From contig CAZSLZ010000129.1 in the NCBI GenBank assembly GCA_964607865.1, positions 1-8,914 on the forward strand: a stretch of 8,914 nucleotides of DNA, written 5' to 3'. Under the pieces are notes generated by a model that ran no database searches, was not told where the DNA came from, and saw nothing but the letters and a program-made list of their open reading frames with translations. Position numbers and translations under genes: made by a program. The stretch is from CAZSLZ01 sp964607865. Its GTDB lineage: Bacteria; Vulcanimicrobiota; JAJTBE01; CAZSLZ01. Shown here one piece after another: positions 6,309-8,914 of this stretch (its first letter is position 1; each line of letters begins with the position of its first letter).

Positions 6309-7190
6309 TCAGTATTTTTTCATAACTTCCTTTATCCTGTGAGCAATTTCCAGGGCTTTTTCCCATTCTCTCTGCCATATATTTCTGCCGAATATAATAC
6401 CCGCCACCCCGGCCTTCAAAGAATGTTCAATTTTTTTCATCAAAGCTTCGTCGTCAATTTTTGAACCACCGGAAACTATAACCAGAGTATTGCCTGCCGA
6501 ATGAACCACTTCTTCCATGCTTTTTTCCGGATCCCATTTCAGATCACCATAGGGTTGGGGCATGTTTTCCCGGTGTTTGCCATTCTGGGGGAAATTAAGT
6601 TTTACCACATCGGCGCCCAGCTCCTGGGCAACCCGGGCAGCATAATCTATAGCGTAAAAGGAGTTTTTGCCTCCTTTTTTCTCAATTGCCTGCCCTCGGG
6701 GATAAGACCAGATGATCAGGGGCATCCCATATTTCAAAGCATCCTGCCTTACTTTTTTAAACTGAATGAAATCTTCATCCTGTCTCGGCGAACCCACATA
6801 TAGGGTATATCCCACCGCATCGGCTCCCAATCTTACTGCGTCTTCCACATCGGCATTCAACGGCGAAAGAGCTTCTTCATCGGAAGGAATCTCGGTTTTG
6901 CCGTTAAGTTTTAAAACCAGGGGGATATCACCGGCATATTTGTGGTGATATTTCTGGGCAATGCCAACCTGAACTGCCACTGCTGAGAATCCGCCCTCTA
7001 TTGCCAGTTTATAAATGTATTCCGGGTTTTTACTGTCGTGGTTGACAAAAAAATCCCGGGGGCCATGCTCCAAACCCTGATCGTAAGGCAAGATCATTAG
7101 TTTTCCGTTACCGGGCCCATATTTATAAAGCAGCCTTTTTAACCGGGTCTTTTTACCTGTGTTCAAACTATCAAAAAAATCAATTTTCAT
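6309..7190 (-). CDS. Class I fructose-bisphosphate aldolase, DhnA/archaeal type
   Basis: A 293-residue TIM-barrel aldolase of the DhnA/DeoC-like family. It would cleave fructose 1,6-bisphosphate to dihydroxyacetone phosphate and glyceraldehyde 3-phosphate (glycolysis) or the reverse (gluconeogenesis) in the cytoplasm, without a metal. Visible motifs are PYDQGLEHGPRDFF (35-48, with catalytic-site D37), WSYPRG (161-166), GADVVKLNFP (192-201) with K197 as the expected Schiff-base lysine, and the phosphate-binding segments VSGGSK and GIIFGRNIWQ near the C-terminus. Relatives in the same fold make 2-amino-3,7-dideoxy-heptulosonate or process autoinducer-2, but the DQGLEHGP and SPRQDEDF features fit the fructose-bisphosphate enzyme best. 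ATG at 7190 has GAGGTG five bases upstream. It is the first gene of the operon with rqcH and the hypothetical gene, divergent from the SLH porin. Confidence 0.92.
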   Translation of the reverse strand: MKIDFFDSLNTGKKTRLKRLLYKYGPGNGKLMILPYDQGLEHGPRDFFVNHDSKNPEYIYKLAIEGGFSAVAVQVGIAQKYHHKYAGDIPLVLKLNGKTEIPSDEEALSPLNADVEDAVRLGADAVGYTLYVGSPRQDEDFIQFKKVRQDALKYGMPLIIWSYPRGQAIEKKGGKNSFYAIDYAARVAQELGADVVKLNFPQNGKHRENMPQPYGDLKWDPEKSMEEVVHSAGNTLVIVSGGSKIDDEALMKKIEHSLKAGVAGIIFGRNIWQREWEKALEIAHRIKEVMKKY

Positions 7191-7404
7191 AATTTCACCT
7201 CACCAGTTTACTATTAAAACAAACAATGGAAATCCGGGTTTAGTTCCGGGAGTATCAGAAATTTCTTTTTCATTTCGTAATATAACTTCCATATGTCTTA
7301 TTAATGAATGAAGGAAACAGAATACAAAAATAGAATAATCGAATATATTTTGTATTTGTCAAAATTTTTCAATATGATTGTTTCATCGGGAGGATAATTT
7401 GATA
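7191..7404. promoter_or_regulatory. Divergent intergenic region with overlapping promoters for the aldolase operon and the SLH porin
   Basis: About 210 AT-rich bases. Rightward: TTGTAT (7350-7355), a 17-base spacer and TATGAT (7373-7378) would start transcription just before the porin ribosome-binding site GGGAGG (7388-7393). Leftward: a perfect TTGACA (minus strand, 7357-7362) lies inside that spacer and pairs with GATTAT (7335-7340, 16-base spacer), giving the aldolase message a leader of about 135 bases. Within that leader TCCGGG occurs twice (7233-7238 and 7245-7250), 12 bases apart. No gene, RNA motif or terminator hairpin is recognised here. Confidence 0.4.
7388..7393 (+). promoter_or_regulatory. 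Ribosome-binding site with two possible starts for the SLH porin
   Basis: GGGAGG lies 5 bases before an in-frame TTG (7399) and 11 bases before an in-frame ATG (7405). The two starts differ by only two residues, so the signal peptide is unaffected. ATG is taken as the conservative choice. Confidence 0.55.
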
Positions 7405-8914
7405 ATGAAGAGGATTTATATAAAACTGATGCTGGTAAACCTTATTTTTCTTTTCTGCTGTATGCCGGCATTGGCAGCGCCCCTTTTTCCTGATGTTCAG
7501 GAAAACCACTGGGCCAGTGAAGCTGTGGCGGATCTGGCTGCCAGGGGAATACTTGAGGGATATCCCGATGGAACCTTCAAGGGCGACAGGCACCTCACCC
7601 GCTGGGAAATGGCAATGATGATTCAGCGGGCAATGGCGCGGCTTGATCAGGAGGATTCCAAGAAAGCCACAAAAGCCGATCTGGAAGCGCTTTCTGCCCT
7701 GGCTGACGAATGCAGGGATGAGTTGAACGCATTTGGAGTGAGAATTACTGCAGTTGAAGAAAACTATGCCAAGGTGGATAAGAGAACCCGGGAGCTGGAA
7801 AAGATTCGTTTTTACGGACACATTCAAGGCGTAATTCAGACCATGGATATTTACGGTTCTTTACCCAATGCAGGTTCAAGAAATGCCACTGTTACCGACT
7901 GGACAAACGGCCGTATCATGATAAACGGGGTGGGGTTATCCAATGCGGCAAAACTGGGAACCCTGGTACGCCCCACCGATACCACAAATCTTGGAGTGGA
8001 ATTTGTAGCATACTCCTCTTATGGAGATGACATTATCAATAATTACTGGGGTGTTACCCCGCCTTATCTTTCCAACCCGTTCACCGCTCAGGGAACTGCC
8101 GCCCCCAACGTTCAGGCCAAAAATAATATTCCTTTTAACAAGGCGGTCATGGACCGGTTCTGGTATAATTACAAACCAAACAAGACCCTGCTGACTGTGG
8201 GTTCTTTTGTATATGAAAAGACCGACCATCTTTTGTTGCGGGGAATGCGAAACCCTAATATTAATCAGCCTTCGATCATTCCCTTCTATGGAATTAATCT
8301 CAAGGGTAACATGAGCGATAAGGAGAACTGTCCGTGGTCATATGAAACCGGATATACCCGGTTACCCAATGCATCTTTCTATCAGGCCAACCTGTTTTCA
8401 GGGACAATACAGTTCAAAAAAGAAAAGAACAAGGTGGGGATTCATGGTTACCGGGTAAACAACCGCGCCCAGATAGACGGCATCAAATATGCTCCGGGCA
8501 CCACCAACGCTCCCACCCTGCCTACGTATCCCACAGCGCCAGGCAACAATATCGTATATTGGCGTAATATCAATGGCTCCATTACCAATCCCAAGCTGGG
8601 TTCTCAAAGAATGTATATGGTGGGCGCCGATTTTCAACACGATTTCAACAAGGTATGGTCAGCCTTTATCCGGGGAAGTTTATCCCAGTATGACCCCGAT
8701 GTTACCAACCAGATTTATAACACCACTGCCCGGGGTTATGGTTTTAACGCCGGGGTTAAAATGAAGAATGACAAATGGGAAGGTAACCTGCAGTATCTGT
8801 ATATCAGTGATAAATACGACCCCTTCGTTCTCCAATACGGGGGGCCGGGCTCGGGAATACCAGTATTCCTGCCTTTCTCAACATATTATTTCAATTACTA
8901 TCAGCTTCATGATT
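7405..8914 (+). CDS. SLH-domain outer-membrane porin (OmpM/OprB-like plan), 3'-truncated by window edge
   Basis: 503 residues are visible and the frame is still open at the right edge. In order: a signal peptide (residues 1-24 or 25, hydrophobic core LMLVNLIFLF, cut near PALA-AP); one SLH domain (about 28-78: FPDV, HWA, DLAARGILEGYPDGTF, LTRWEMAMMI); a charged heptad-like coiled coil (about 83-134); then a long region from about 136 rich in alternating aromatic/polar strands, with Asn, Gly and Tyr, typical of a beta barrel. In related proteins the SLH domain grips a cell-wall polymer while the barrel is a pore, so the protein tethers the outer membrane. Local alternation such as RMYMVGADFQHDF and KWEGNLQYLYIS fits barrel strands. 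ATG at 7405 is 11 bases from GGGAGG; an in-frame TTG at 7399 (spacing 5) is an alternative start. It is divergent from the aldolase operon. The substrate cannot be read from the sequence. Confidence 0.88.
   Translation, partial: MKRIYIKLMLVNLIFLFCCMPALAAPLFPDVQENHWASEAVADLAARGILEGYPDGTFKGDRHLTRWEMAMMIQRAMARLDQEDSKKATKADLEALSALADECRDELNAFGVRITAVEENYAKVDKRTRELEKIRFYGHIQGVIQTMDIYGSLPNAGSRNATVTDWTNGRIMINGVGLSNAAKLGTLVRPTDTTNLGVEFVAYSSYGDDIINNYWGVTPPYLSNPFTAQGTAAPNVQAKNNIPFNKAVMDRFWYNYKPNKTLLTVGSFVYEKTDHLLLRGMRNPNINQPSIIPFYGINLKGNMSDKENCPWSYETGYTRLPNASFYQANLFSGTIQFKKEKNKVGIHGYRVNNRAQIDGIKYAPGTTNAPTLPTYPTAPGNNIVYWRNINGSITNPKLGSQRMYMVGADFQHDFNKVWSAFIRGSLSQYDPDVTNQIYNTTARGYGFNAGVKMKNDKWEGNLQYLYISDKYDPFVLQYGGPGSGIPVFLPFSTYYFNYYQLHD

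Noticed and set aside
7405..7480. Lipoprotein signal peptide in the SLH porin because of the Cys-Cys in the hydrophobic region
   Set aside because: LFCCMP does not match the lipobox ([LVI][ASTVI][GAS]C), and a normal signal-peptidase I site (ALA-AP) follows.
7369..7827. Leftward open frame covering the start of the SLH porin
   Set aside because: It lies antisense to a well-supported signal peptide and SLH domain and gives no recognisable protein.
1..8914. CRISPR array, tRNA/rRNA genes, transposase or integrase genes, att sites
   Set aside because: No regularly spaced repeats, cloverleaf-like segments, transposase motifs or flanking direct repeats were seen on either strand.

Overview
The window looks like an ordinary chromosomal segment of an uncultivated or little-studied diderm (two-membrane) bacterium. 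The best evidence for two membranes is the right-end gene: a signal peptide, one S-layer-homology (SLH) domain, a coiled coil, then a long beta-strand-rich region. That is the OmpM/OprB-like plan by which some lineages (Negativicutes, Halanaerobiales, Cyanobacteria, Thermotogae-like and several candidate phyla) tether the outer membrane to the cell wall. The Cys-containing prepilin with a CPSGG motif and the DhnA-type class I aldolase would fit candidate phyla of the Riflebacteria/Wallbacteria kind, but this assignment is inference and I would not insist on it. By eye the base composition is moderate, and I see no abrupt change that would suggest an island.

Left part (1-2473). A lysine-ketoglutarate-reductase/saccharopine-dehydrogenase-like gene runs leftward off the window. 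Divergent from it is a 72-codon orphan gene, which converges after 10 bases on a leftward gene for a type IV prepilin/pseudopilin with 11 cysteines. Upstream of the pilin, in the same direction but with its own extended -10 promoter, is a protein built almost entirely of seven tetratricopeptide repeats (TPRs).

Middle (2474-7190). A CobW-like G3E-family GTPase reads rightward from the intergenic region it shares with the TPR gene. It converges on a leftward operon with the transcription order class I fructose-bisphosphate aldolase, then RqcH/NFACT ribosome-rescue factor, then an unrecognised helical protein. The last gene's ribosome-binding site overlaps the rqcH stop codon, so these two are almost certainly translated from one message.

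Right end (7191-8914). A divergent intergenic region of about 210 bases carries candidate promoters for the aldolase operon (a perfect TTGACA) and for the SLH porin, and the two overlap. The SLH-porin gene is open to the right edge.

No tRNA, rRNA, CRISPR array, insertion sequence, phage gene or obvious rho-independent terminator was seen. The points most worth a second look are the unrecognised gene coupled to rqcH, the cysteine-rich prepilin, the extra Cys/His clusters in the CobW-like GTPase, and the 72-residue orphan. I did not find convincing evidence of a wholly new multi-gene system.
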